Below the pieces are notes generated by a model that was not told the origin of the DNA, did not search any database, and saw only the letters and a program-made list of their open reading frames with translations. The translations under genes and the position numbers were made by a program. From NCBI RefSeq assembly GCF_900215215.1, contig NZ_OBDR01000006.1:1-64000 (forward strand): a DNA stretch of 64,000 bases, in the 5' to 3' direction. This document shows positions 39,174 to 48,918 of this stretch, in pieces. This stretch comes from Methanohalophilus euhalobius (GTDB lineage: Archaea; Halobacteriota; Methanosarcinia; Methanosarcinales; Methanosarcinaceae). Positions within the stretch are counted from its first letter, which is position 1; each line of letters begins with the position of its first letter.

Positions 39174-41789
39174 ATGCTCAACGCCGAAAAGACCGCACAG
39201 GCCATACTCAAAAAATTCAATGATACAGACGGATACAGAGACCGCAGGATAGTCTTCTGGTATGATAAGGACGAGACTGCAACTGATGGCGGGCTTGAGG
39301 AGATCGAACCGATCCTTGAGGAGAACAATATCCGGGTCCACAGGCTTGAGCAGAACTTCTTTGGGACCAAGAAACTCATTGAAGAGGATAAACCTGATAC
39401 CCATTTCCTGATATATTCATCCAGAGGCGAACCACAACACGAGAAGAACTGGTTGCTCGATATACAACTGTACTCCGAGCGGTTTGAAAACAGCCGAATA
39501 TCCGATATAAAGAGTGAATTTGGCATCGAAGGCTATGACCTGGATAACTTCCTGGAAGAGCATTACAAGTTCTTCGACAGCAAGGCACGTGTGGAGCCGT
39601 TCAGGAAATTCTATGACCCGAAATGGCGCCGGGACGAAATGGTACTGGGCTTTCTGGCAGTGCTCACAGGTTCAGATACCATAGATTTTAAAGATATCGT
39701 CCGCAAATTATTCCTCAAATCTCTGTATGAAACTGACAATCCTACCTGGTCCGAGATAAAGAGGCTCAATCTTAAAGACGATTTCTGGGTACTTGCAGGC
39801 AAATACTTCGGATTTGTACAATCTGATCCCACATTACGCAAACTATTCCTGAGCATCCTCCTAACCCACATAAAACGAAACACATCCCTTCCCCTGAAGA
39901 AATACAAGAACTATATCAACTCCATGAGCAATGAATGTGAGATTTTCATCCGCACATGGATGGACCACTCCAAAGACGGGATTTATTTCGATCAATACAG
40001 CAGGGAAACGTTTGAAGACAGCCAGCTCAAACTCGAAAAATATCTCAAACAGGAGATCAAAGAAACTGAACCTTGCGATTACCTGGATGCAGAAGCCTTT
40101 GATGTATTCGATAGAGCAATCATAAGTCGGATTGTAAGCAGTTTATGTAATGACCTGGAAGAATATGAAAAATACCTGGACTGGATCTTCCAGAGAAAAA
40201 CCAAACACTGGTATGCGGACTTCCAGCATATCTACAGTGCTTTGGAATACGCAGTCAAACTCCATAGGTTTGCCAAAGGGTTTGAAAAAACGCTTGCTTC
40301 CTGTAAAGATGTACGTGGATTCATAGCCCGCTATGAGAAAGACCTCTACCAGATGGATTATTACTACCGTAAATTTTACTTCCATTATGACCTCGACAAC
40401 AAGACGGACGTTCTTTCTAAGATCAGGGAACGTGTGGAAAACCTGTACAACAATAACCTTATCGACAAAATGCTCGGCCACTGGAGTGAACTGATCAATA
40501 CAGATGTTGGGGATTACTGGAAAGTAGAACTTGCAGACAGACAGGATGAATTCTACAAATTATATGTGCAAAACACCATTCAAAAGAATGACAGGGATAA
40601 GATTGCAGTCATAATTTCCGATGCGATGCGCTATGAGATCGCTGTAGAACTTCGAGAAAGACTCAACAAATCCAGCCAGGGTACAATGGAACTTAAAACA
40701 ATGGTTGGTTCCCTTCCTTCCTACACCAAATTGGGAATGGCATCCCTGCTGCCTCATGATTCATTGCAACTTAAGAATAATCATTATCTGGCCGATGGAA
40801 TCAGCACTGAAGGCACTCCCAACCGAGCAAAAATAGTGGACACGGCAACTCCTGACAGTGTTACTTTGACATATAAGGAAATAATTGATTTATCAAGAGA
40901 AGAATTACGTGAAAAGTACAAAGGAAAGCGGCTTTTCTATATATATCACGATGTTATAGATTCTACTGGCGAACATTCAGAAGACAAAGTATTCAATGAG
41001 ACGGAAACTTGCATCCAAGAAATCCAAAAAATAATTGGAAAACTCACTAATTCCCAACTTCTGAATAATGTAATTGTAACATCTGACCACGGCTTCATCT
41101 ACAGACGGGACGACCTGGAAAGTGTTTACAAACTCGATAAAGCAACCTTTGATAAAGACAGAATTATCGACTCTAAAAAACGCTTCATCCTCACTACAGA
41201 AGATATCGATGTGATGAACACTCACAAATTCAAGATCAACAATCTTGTTGAAACGGAAAACGATCTTTATGCATATGTCCCGGTAGCAGACTTGAGATTC
41301 AGGATGCAGGGAGGCGGAAACAAGTTTGTCCATGGTGGCCTGGCTCCTCAGGAAATAATCATTCCTGTCCTCAAATATAGCTATAAAAAGAGTGCAGAGC
41401 TGGAGCGCAAAGGAATCAAAAAAGGCAAAGTTGGAGTAACTGTTACAAATCCGGGTCGAAGGATCACAAGCAATTCCTTCTCTGTAAACCTGCTGCAGAC
41501 TGAAAAGGTAAGTGACAAACTTAAACCTTTGAAGGTCCGTATAGCCCTTTGGGACAGCGAGTTTGATGGCGAAAAGGTAAGTGATGAAAAGACCGTGATC
41601 TTGGAACGTTCTTCAGAAGAACCTACAGAACGCCAGCAGAAGGTAATATTAACCCTTGGGAATAATATAGAGAACAAAACATATTATCTCAAGCTGATAG
41701 ACGATGATCCAACTGCGATTAATAAGAATGTAATCGAGCCGATACCTTTTGAAGTAGATCTACTACTGAAAGATGATTTTGATTTTTGA
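39174..41789 (+). CDS. pglZ: BREX alkaline-phosphatase-like protein PglZ
   Basis: 871 residues. The N-terminus RRIVFWYDKDE is the classic PglZ opening. The alkaline-phosphatase core appears as AVIISDAMRYEIAVEL, then YIYHDVIDSTGEHSEDKVFNE and VIVTSDHGFIYRR, giving the expected metal ligands. PglZ is the second constant BREX component with PglX. ATG at 39174 is preferred over TTG at 39141 because it gives the standard N-terminus. Composition matches pglX and brxL, not the cassette before it. Confidence 0.94.
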   Translation: MLNAEKTAQAILKKFNDTDGYRDRRIVFWYDKDETATDGGLEEIEPILEENNIRVHRLEQNFFGTKKLIEEDKPDTHFLIYSSRGEPQHEKNWLLDIQLYSERFENSRISDIKSEFGIEGYDLDNFLEEHYKFFDSKARVEPFRKFYDPKWRRDEMVLGFLAVLTGSDTIDFKDIVRKLFLKSLYETDNPTWSEIKRLNLKDDFWVLAGKYFGFVQSDPTLRKLFLSILLTHIKRNTSLPLKKYKNYINSMSNECEIFIRTWMDHSKDGIYFDQYSRETFEDSQLKLEKYLKQEIKETEPCDYLDAEAFDVFDRAIISRIVSSLCNDLEEYEKYLDWIFQRKTKHWYADFQHIYSALEYAVKLHRFAKGFEKTLASCKDVRGFIARYEKDLYQMDYYYRKFYFHYDLDNKTDVLSKIRERVENLYNNNLIDKMLGHWSELINTDVGDYWKVELADRQDEFYKLYVQNTIQKNDRDKIAVIISDAMRYEIAVELRERLNKSSQGTMELKTMVGSLPSYTKLGMASLLPHDSLQLKNNHYLADGISTEGTPNRAKIVDTATPDSVTLTYKEIIDLSREELREKYKGKRLFYIYHDVIDSTGEHSEDKVFNETETCIQEIQKIIGKLTNSQLLNNVIVTSDHGFIYRRDDLESVYKLDKATFDKDRIIDSKKRFILTTEDIDVMNTHKFKINNLVETENDLYAYVPVADLRFRMQGGGNKFVHGGLAPQEIIIPVLKYSYKKSAELERKGIKKGKVGVTVTNPGRRITSNSFSVNLLQTEKVSDKLKPLKVRIALWDSEFDGEKVSDEKTVILERSSEEPTERQQKVILTLGNNIENKTYYLKLIDDDPTAINKNVIEPIPFEVDLLLKDDFDF

Positions 41790-41798
41790 GGCAGAAAA

Positions 41799-43838
41799 AT
41801 GAACGGGACAGAAATTGATACATCCATTGATGAAAAATTGCAGCAATACTTTGCAGGCCGTGTGGTACGCAAAGACCTCACCAAAATGATGAAAGTAGGC
41901 TACAATGTCCCGGTTTATGTCCTCGAATACCTGCTGGGTTCAAACTGTGCTACCGAAGATGAAGACCTGATAGCAGCCGGTGTAGAAAAGGTAAAAAATA
42001 TCCTCTCCCGAAACTATGTCCGACCGGATGAGGCGGAAAAAATAAAATCCCGCATCAGGGAAAGTGGTTATTACACAATAATAGACAAGGTAACTGTAAA
42101 ACTTAATGAGAGACGGGATGTATATGAAGCCGTATTTTCCAACCTGGGAATTGTCCAGGTGGAAGTTGAATCTGATTATGTAATGCGCTATGATAAACTG
42201 CTTGGTGGAGGCATCTGGTGTATCGTCAAAATGGAATACGAACCCGACCAGATGGGGTCACCCTTCATAATTTCGGATTTAAAACCCATTCAACTGCCCA
42301 ACATCAATGTAAACGAGATCCTTGAAAACAGGAACTTTTTCACAAAAGAAGAATGGATGGACGTCTTGCTGCGCTCTGTGGGGATGGAGCCTTCCAATCT
42401 CGAAGAAAGAACAAAGTGGCATCTTCTTGAAAGGCTTGTACCCCTTGTCGAAAACAACTATAATATGTGCGAACTCGGCCCCAGGAGTACAGGTAAATCC
42501 CACGTTTACAAAGAGATCTCACCAAACTCAGTCCTTATCTCTGGAGGACAAACCACTGTAGCAAACCTGTTCTACAATATGTCCACACGTCAGGTAGGAC
42601 TGGTAGGCATGTGGGATGTTGTAGCCTTTGATGAGGTTGCAGGGATTAATTTCAAAGATAAAGATGGCATCCAGATTCTGAAAGACTACATGGCTTCAGG
42701 TTCCTTTGCCAGAGGTAGAGAGCAGATCAATGCCAACGCCTCCATAGCCTTTGTAGGTAATATCAATCAAAGTGTATCCTCTCTTTTAAAAACTCATCAT
42801 CTATTTGCTCCCTTCCCTGAGGCAATGAATAATGACAGTGCCTTTTTTGACAGGATACATTATTATCTCCCCGGCTGGGAGGTTCCAAAATTTAGGCCTG
42901 AACATTTCACCGACAAACATGGTTTTATTGTCGACTATATTGCCGAATTCTTCCGTGAAATGCGTAAATACTCCTACGCAGACAGTCTATTCAACTATTT
43001 CAAGATGGGGTCCAATCTGAACCAGAGAGACGTAATCGCTGTGAAAAAAACCTATTCAGGGCTTGTCAAATTAATCTATCCCAATGGAAAAATCACCCGG
43101 GAAGAGGCTGAAGAAGTACTTCAATACGCTCTGGAAGGCAGAAGGCGTGTAAAGGAACAACTCAAAAAGATCGGCGGTATGGAATTCTTTGATGTGAACT
43201 TCTCCTATCTGGATAATGAAACCATGGAAGAAGATTTTGTCAACGTTCCGGAAAGTGGTGGTAACAAGATAATTCCTCCAGGACTTGGAAAACCAGGTGA
43301 AGCCTTTGCTGTTGCTCCAAATGAAAACGGAAAAATCGGTGTCTACAAGTTGGAACTGCAAATTGCCACCGGGAATGGAAAATATGAAGCCACAGGGCTT
43401 AGCAGCAATTCAGCAGCCAAAGAATCTGTCAAAACCGCTATCAATTACTTCAAAGCCAATGCCAAATCTATCAGCCAATCCATATCCACCAAAGAAAGTG
43501 ATTATTTCCTCAACTTCCAGGATATGTATGGAATCGGACTGGCAGATGGTCTGACACTTTCCGCTTTTATCAGTCTATGTTCCGGAGCCCTTGACAAGCC
43601 ACTGCATGAACAAACTGCCATAATTGGAGACATGACAATAGGTGGCTCCATTAATGCAGTGGATAATTTGGCAGACCTTCTCCAGGTATGTCTTGATGCC
43701 GGAGCAAAGAAAGTATTGATTCCTTCTGCTTCCACATCAAGGCTGGGAAGTGTACCACCTGAAGTGTTGAGCAAGTTCCAGCTATCTTTTTATGATGACC
43801 CGATAGATGCTGTTCAGAAAGCGTTGTTCTTTATGTGA
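41799..43838 (+). CDS. brxL: BREX AAA+/Lon-like protein BrxL
   Basis: 679 residues. N-terminal DNA-binding region, then an AAA+ module with Walker A LGPRSTGKSHVYKE (about residue 228) and VVAFDEVAGINFKD, and a C-terminal Lon-like domain (from about 490) with GDMTIGGSINAVDNLADLL and KKVLIPSAS. In true Lon the lysine of the dyad lies in GGLKEK; here that position reads VDNLAD, so peptidase activity is doubtful. BrxL is the marker of BREX type 1. It starts 9 bp after pglZ. Confidence 0.93.
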   Translation: MNGTEIDTSIDEKLQQYFAGRVVRKDLTKMMKVGYNVPVYVLEYLLGSNCATEDEDLIAAGVEKVKNILSRNYVRPDEAEKIKSRIRESGYYTIIDKVTVKLNERRDVYEAVFSNLGIVQVEVESDYVMRYDKLLGGGIWCIVKMEYEPDQMGSPFIISDLKPIQLPNINVNEILENRNFFTKEEWMDVLLRSVGMEPSNLEERTKWHLLERLVPLVENNYNMCELGPRSTGKSHVYKEISPNSVLISGGQTTVANLFYNMSTRQVGLVGMWDVVAFDEVAGINFKDKDGIQILKDYMASGSFARGREQINANASIAFVGNINQSVSSLLKTHHLFAPFPEAMNNDSAFFDRIHYYLPGWEVPKFRPEHFTDKHGFIVDYIAEFFREMRKYSYADSLFNYFKMGSNLNQRDVIAVKKTYSGLVKLIYPNGKITREEAEEVLQYALEGRRRVKEQLKKIGGMEFFDVNFSYLDNETMEEDFVNVPESGGNKIIPPGLGKPGEAFAVAPNENGKIGVYKLELQIATGNGKYEATGLSSNSAAKESVKTAINYFKANAKSISQSISTKESDYFLNFQDMYGIGLADGLTLSAFISLCSGALDKPLHEQTAIIGDMTIGGSINAVDNLADLLQVCLDAGAKKVLIPSASTSRLGSVPPEVLSKFQLSFYDDPIDAVQKALFFM

Positions 43839-43946
43839 TCATTAGCTAATATTTGAGTAGATATTTATATACAAGTATTCATGAAAACAATCTACAAACA
43901 ACAAATAGCAAAACTTCTTTATATGATATTTAAAATCTGTGAATAA

Positions 43947-44417
43947 ATGAAACTAATTCAATTTGATGGAGCTGCAATACCAAATCCCGGTAAAAGAGGA
44001 ATCGGAGCAGTTCTTCTTGACAATGGACAAGTCCTACATGAAATATCCGAAATGCTTGAAGGGACTGGCACTAATAATGAAGCAGAGTACAATGCCCTAA
44101 TTCAAGGATTAAAAAAGGCACAAGCCCTTGGTTGGACTGACATCAATGTACAGGGAGATAGCAAACTTGTAGTAAATCAAGTCAATGGGAAATGGTCTGT
44201 AAAAAGTGATAATCTTAAAGGTCCCTGCCAGATTGCTAAAAAACTAGTCGGACAGTTCAATTCAATAAAACTGGAATGGATTCCTCGAGAGCAGAATGAA
44301 AAGGCGGACTATGCAGCCTCAAAAGCTCTGGGATTTCAAAAAGACCCTCATCATAAGAAATATCCGAAAAGACCATCAAATAAAGGAAATAAGGATACAA
44401 ACGATTATGATTTTTAA
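43947..44417 (+). CDS. rnhA: Ribonuclease HI (type 1 RNase H)
   Basis: 156 residues. IQFDGAAIPNPGKRGIG holds the first catalytic Asp, NNEAEYNALIQGL the Glu, NVQGDSKLVVNQV the second Asp and EQNEKADYAAS the last Asp, so all four acidic residues are present. Basic tail at the C-terminus. Removes RNA from RNA-DNA hybrids. Its own promoter-like TTTATATGATATTTAAA lies just upstream. Function in the island, if any, is unclear; it may be an ordinary housekeeping gene. Confidence 0.9.
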   Translation: MKLIQFDGAAIPNPGKRGIGAVLLDNGQVLHEISEMLEGTGTNNEAEYNALIQGLKKAQALGWTDINVQGDSKLVVNQVNGKWSVKSDNLKGPCQIAKKLVGQFNSIKLEWIPREQNEKADYAASKALGFQKDPHHKKYPKRPSNKGNKDTNDYDF

Positions 44418-44697
44418 AAAAGCAACTTACCAAAAAAATGTTGTAATTGTAAAGATATTAGCAAATGCAAACTTGTAGAGCAGAGATTTGAAAATATTTA
44501 TAAGAAATAAGTCAAAGATTTGCCATCCTGTGATTTTGTTAGGAGTCAAATCAGGGAAATTGGTTGGTATTACATTTAAAGCCAAGTAATCATCCTTTCC
44601 GTGTCAGAACCTTTATCAGCCAATTTTAAGGTCTTAAAATAACTTCCATCAATAAAAAACTCAACATCAACAAAAATAATTAATGATAATGAGGCGA

Positions 44698-44913
44698 TTA
44701 GAAATCAAAAATAGACTTATTCACCTCAATTTCTTCGACCGCCTTTTCTAAATATTCGGGAATTTTTCTCACATACCTAATATGACCATGAATTGGACAT
44801 TTTTTTTGTATATGTTGAGTTCCATTACTAAATGTTTTCAAAAAGAATTTGCACTCCCTTTTGCATCTTGGACATGAAAAATCAATTTCACAATCTTGAC
44901 TTTTGCTCCACAT
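44698..44913 (-). CDS. Small zinc-finger-like protein
   Basis: 71 residues with SCPRCKREC near the N-terminus and KKCPIHGH in the middle, a plausible one-zinc site, followed by an acidic helix (YLEKAVEEIEV). No ribosome site is obvious. It lies between RNase HI and the Mrr-like gene in AT-rich sequence. May be a genuine small gene or a chance frame. Confidence 0.45.
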   Translation of the reverse strand: MWSKSQDCEIDFSCPRCKRECKFFLKTFSNGTQHIQKKCPIHGHIRYVRKIPEYLEKAVEEIEVNKSIFDF

Positions 44914-45060
44914 ATCGAAATCACTCTAAAATCTGGTCCTATAGCTATCAAATAGTCATGTTTTTGTATTATTATTTAATTTTTGCAATTAGTCTATGTA
45001 GTAATTAGATTCTATATGTTTTCTTATGTGCACATATAGAATATTAAAATACCAAAACTA

Positions 45061-46419
45061 TTATAATGCAACCATAAATATAAATATGAAAGAAAATACA
45101 ACTGTAGTGAATAGTAAATATGAATTTTCCATCACTTTTTTATGTCGTGGTAAGGCTGAATAGTAAGATTCAAAATCACGAAGTTCTTCAGTCGATTCAA
45201 AATATTTCTTAGCTCCAAAGAATCTTTTCATCACTGCACAATCAATACAGATACTAGCATTTGTCATTCTTGTTACTTTTACATGACCTTTGCAGGTGAT
45301 GGAACCACATTCTTTACAATACCATTTGGACCTAAATATGATTTTTTTTGTAATATTTGAGTTGCAAACCCTACAAAAATCAGTTTCATTTTTGGTAACG
45401 ATATTATCGCTAGGTGTTTCAACAAAATAGATATTATAGTCATTTCGTTTTGCTTGTATGTTTATTTCCCATTTTGGGTAATATAAGCATTTATAATTGG
45501 ATATTGTTATGTCCTTTGCTTTTGGAATGCATTCTTTTATATATTGTACATTATTTTTTCCTTTATATCTTATGTTTCTAGTATGACTGATTATAATTTC
45601 ATTCATAGCAAGTTCTTTTAATTCACTTTCATTTAGTCGAAAGTCTATTTTGGAAGAAAATTGGTTTTCTGGTAATGTTTTAAAATTTATATTTGAATCA
45701 TTTATTAGCAATCCAGCCAAGTTATAATCTAATAGATTTCCTCTTTCCCCATCAAAAAACAATTGTCCATTTGCCCTTTCATTGTGAATGATACCTACAG
45801 TCGTAGAAAAGTTAGCAGATATGTTGTATTCGATATAGAAAACTGGATGGAATACTGTTCGTATATTCTGTACGACTAAGTCCATTTTACTAATGGCATT
45901 AACCGGATAGAAGAAGTTTTCTAATGTCCAGTTTATTGTTTTTTCTTTTGGCGAGTAGTAAGTCGATTCATTGCTATATGCTTCAATAATCCCATTTTTT
46001 AAATCCACCTTAGCGCCGATTGCCAATTCTTTTAGTTCTCTGCCATCAATTAATCTAATTTCTATATTTTCAAGTGAATTGTTTATTTCTTGGGCATATT
46101 GAACTGCATTTGGTGAAAACGAACTTGATGTGACCACATAACCTTGTTTTTTTCCAACATGATTTAAAGTAACTACTGCAGAGTGTAATTTTTGTACAAC
46201 GGGCCTTCCTATTTTACTTTGATGATGCTTGCATTCCACTACTATTTTTATTAACTCACCATTTGGGTCTTTCTTCTCCATAACAATATCTTTTCCACCG
46301 TCATTAGAACAAGGAGTAACAATAACGTTTCGAAAACCATTTTTCCTAAAAATATCAGCAACTACTTCCTCAAACTGATATCCATTTAAGGAATCTAACA
46401 AGATATTATCATCCAACAC
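45061..46419 (-). CDS. Mrr-like restriction endonuclease with zinc finger and membrane anchor
   Basis: 452 residues. Residues about 5-130 form an Mrr-type PD-(D/E)XK domain with NDGGKDIVMEKKD and KIVVECKHHQS (Asp...Glu-x-Lys) and VVQKLHSAV. Then a beta-rich region of unknown kind, a multi-cysteine zinc segment (CRVCNSN, WYCKECGS, ICIDCAVM) and a final hydrophobic helix LLFTTVVFSFIFIFMVAL ending the protein. GTG at 46419 is supported by GGAGTGGGT just upstream. Mrr nucleases cut modified DNA; the tail would tie it to the membrane. Last gene of the leftward set. Confidence 0.8.
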   Translation of the reverse strand: MLDDNILLDSLNGYQFEEVVADIFRKNGFRNVIVTPCSNDGGKDIVMEKKDPNGELIKIVVECKHHQSKIGRPVVQKLHSAVVTLNHVGKKQGYVVTSSSFSPNAVQYAQEINNSLENIEIRLIDGRELKELAIGAKVDLKNGIIEAYSNESTYYSPKEKTINWTLENFFYPVNAISKMDLVVQNIRTVFHPVFYIEYNISANFSTTVGIIHNERANGQLFFDGERGNLLDYNLAGLLINDSNINFKTLPENQFSSKIDFRLNESELKELAMNEIIISHTRNIRYKGKNNVQYIKECIPKAKDITISNYKCLYYPKWEINIQAKRNDYNIYFVETPSDNIVTKNETDFCRVCNSNITKKIIFRSKWYCKECGSITCKGHVKVTRMTNASICIDCAVMKRFFGAKKYFESTEELRDFESYYSALPRHKKVMENSYLLFTTVVFSFIFIFMVAL

Positions 46420-46470
46420 AGACCCACTCCTATCAGTAAAGCTATTTCATTCAAGTTTTAATTTATCTTC

Positions 46471-48918
46471 TTAGTAATCTGTATCAATATCACCAGTCAA
46501 TTCTCCACCAAGGTATACCTTATTCAAAGCAGTTGAGAAACCAGACCAATCATTTTCAAAGTTCTTTATTTCATAGTTCTTACTAACTAATCTATCTTCG
46601 AGAATGCTGTTATTGTCTTTCTCAACTACAAAATCGCCTAAAACCATCTTAAGCTGCTCCCAATCATTGTAGAAATATTCCTGTAACAAAGGTATAACCC
46701 GATTATACCAAACAAAATACAATTTATTCTTGGCCTGCTCTTCTTCCAGTTCTACAACTTCACAAAAGTAACTATGCCCGATTTGATGATCTCTGTCTAT
46801 TAGTGCGGATAGCATACCATTTAATTCTTTCAACAATGAACCAATATTAACTCCATCAATTTCAACATCAATAATGGAATAATCAGGCATCATTTCCAGA
46901 AAAGTAAACCTTCTCCTCAAAGCAATATCCAGCAATGCAATTGAACGATCAGCAGTATTCATCGTTCCTACTATGTAGAGATTTGAAGGTACAGAAAAAT
47001 CGGTTTTTGAGTAAGGAAGTTTTATAGATATCTCATTGGATTTACCTGAACGTTTATCGTCTTCAATAAGAGTAATTAATTCTCCGAATATCTTTGCAAT
47101 ATTTCCTCTGTTGATTTCATCTATCACAAGAACATAATTATTCTCTGGGTCGTTTTTGGCCCTTTCACAGATGTCCTTGAATACACCGCTTCCTACCTTA
47201 TATGAAACATCACCTTCATATACAATCGGTTTCAAGCCTTCTATAAAGTCTTCATACCCATATGATTGGTGGAAAGTAATGAACGTACAATAATGACCAA
47301 AGTCTTTTTCCTCATAAATTTGTTTATTTCCTGTAAAAAGGTCGATTGCTTCTGATAAGTTATTTTCTACATATTCGATTCCCTCAGGTAGCAGGTACCA
47401 TTCACTACTCGAAGCCTTATCGAATAAAGTGGGAGAACTTTTGTTTTCAGTTTTTACAGTTTCACTGTTAGGATTTGAATGAGATTGTAGTTGACCCCAC
47501 AAAGTTTGTGAAAAATTCCTTTCTCTTCCCCTTATTTTTTCAAAATAAAATTTTATGATATCATGATTTTTTAAATCTGGGACCTTTACCGTTTCATTTT
47601 TGCCATTTAAATAAATCGATAAAGCAACCACTTGATACCACTTCAAATCCTGAAGTAATTCTATTTTCATCTCTTCGAATGACTTAGGTTTAGATAATTG
47701 ATCTTTAAGAAAAGATTTGGTGAATTGTTGAATGGCGTATGTCTTTCCTGTACCAGGCGGGCCATATAATATCACATTTTTAGTATGTACTAGTGTATTG
47801 TGGAGTAGGGATTTGTTTTGAGTAGTGATATTTGGAACATCGATATCCTTTAACCACCATAAAAATAAATCTACATCCATATAGGTTGCATCTTTCAAGC
47901 CATTGATCTTCAAATTTTGCAGAATATTTGACATATGTGGCTTCATTGCGATGTAGTATTCCCCTTGATCACCTTTGCTTCCATAAGGCAGAGTTCCTTT
48001 AATGTCAATATTCATTCTTGAAAAGAAATCATCGACTACAGAATTTTTAATCCAGAAATTATTAGGTTCTTTTAAACAAAGTAATTCACTTAAAAAACCA
48101 ATCCCCATATTATTGAATGATTTGAGTGCCTGATTTATATCATTTTCATTAGGCTTTGTGCTTTCCAATGAGGTTATGAGATCTACTTTGAAATTATCGA
48201 AACCACCATTATTGGCAAATATTGATTCTATATTATAACGTGCACCATAGGCAGCATCGGTATCATTTAATATTTCAAGCATCTCTTCTTCGGTAAGTGC
48301 TTCAGAATATTGATTTGTAAGTTTTTCACGTACCATCTCACTACTTTTTATGTGCTCCTTTCGATGATTTTTTAGCTCATCGGAATCCAATTGTGAAATA
48401 AAATATTTTACCAATTGTGAAATATCCATTTTGTCTCCATTCTCCAGTTGAGCAAATATATCTTTGTATTTATTATTCATTTGAATATATCCGTTCTTTA
48501 TTTCTTCCCATTTCCATTCTTCATTGACTGGAGTAATTGTTTTATTAGCAAGATTATAGGAAAGAGTAATTTGCTCATTAATGAGCCAATGAACCAATCG
48601 TGTATGGAGGTACTCAATTCCGGGATTTTCCGGATGTTGTGGCTCAAGATAATTACTTGTAATCTTTCCAATTCCTAATACGGTATTTTGACCATTGACG
48701 GCGATTACTACATCCCCTTCACTCATGTCATTATAAAAGTACCAGATTGAGTTTGCATCATTAGTGCCATGAGATTGTTTTACATCATCCAGAGACTCAT
48801 ATCCAGAATAACTTTCATCACCATCCCATCCTATTCCAATACATTTATTGTTCAAAAATTCATTCCAGAGACGACCTTTTTCCCCAGGGCGTATAAACCA
48901 TTTGTTACCCATATTCAT
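46471..48918 (-). CDS. mcrB: McrB AAA+ GTPase with N-terminal EVE-like domain
   Basis: 815 residues. The N-terminal 110 or so residues (WFIRPGEKGRLWNEFLNNKCIGIGW, then EGDVVIAVNGQNTVLGIGKI) look like an EVE/PUA-type domain, a reader of modified bases. A helical linker leads to the AAA+ motor: Walker A LYGPPGTGKTYAI (about residue 384), Walker B VLVIDEINRGNIAKIFGE and the McrB hallmark GTMNTADRSIALLD. The ATG overlaps the stop of mcrC (ATGA). With McrC it forms a type IV system that cuts modified DNA. Confidence 0.93.
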   Translation of the reverse strand: MNMGNKWFIRPGEKGRLWNEFLNNKCIGIGWDGDESYSGYESLDDVKQSHGTNDANSIWYFYNDMSEGDVVIAVNGQNTVLGIGKITSNYLEPQHPENPGIEYLHTRLVHWLINEQITLSYNLANKTITPVNEEWKWEEIKNGYIQMNNKYKDIFAQLENGDKMDISQLVKYFISQLDSDELKNHRKEHIKSSEMVREKLTNQYSEALTEEEMLEILNDTDAAYGARYNIESIFANNGGFDNFKVDLITSLESTKPNENDINQALKSFNNMGIGFLSELLCLKEPNNFWIKNSVVDDFFSRMNIDIKGTLPYGSKGDQGEYYIAMKPHMSNILQNLKINGLKDATYMDVDLFLWWLKDIDVPNITTQNKSLLHNTLVHTKNVILYGPPGTGKTYAIQQFTKSFLKDQLSKPKSFEEMKIELLQDLKWYQVVALSIYLNGKNETVKVPDLKNHDIIKFYFEKIRGRERNFSQTLWGQLQSHSNPNSETVKTENKSSPTLFDKASSSEWYLLPEGIEYVENNLSEAIDLFTGNKQIYEEKDFGHYCTFITFHQSYGYEDFIEGLKPIVYEGDVSYKVGSGVFKDICERAKNDPENNYVLVIDEINRGNIAKIFGELITLIEDDKRSGKSNEISIKLPYSKTDFSVPSNLYIVGTMNTADRSIALLDIALRRRFTFLEMMPDYSIIDVEIDGVNIGSLLKELNGMLSALIDRDHQIGHSYFCEVVELEEEQAKNKLYFVWYNRVIPLLQEYFYNDWEQLKMVLGDFVVEKDNNSILEDRLVSKNYEIKNFENDWSGFSTALNKVYLGGELTGDIDTDY

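Noticed and set aside
43881-43946. 21-codon frame starting ATGAAAACAATC just before RNase HI
   Set aside because: Lies in the promoter region and is too short to support; no ribosome site.
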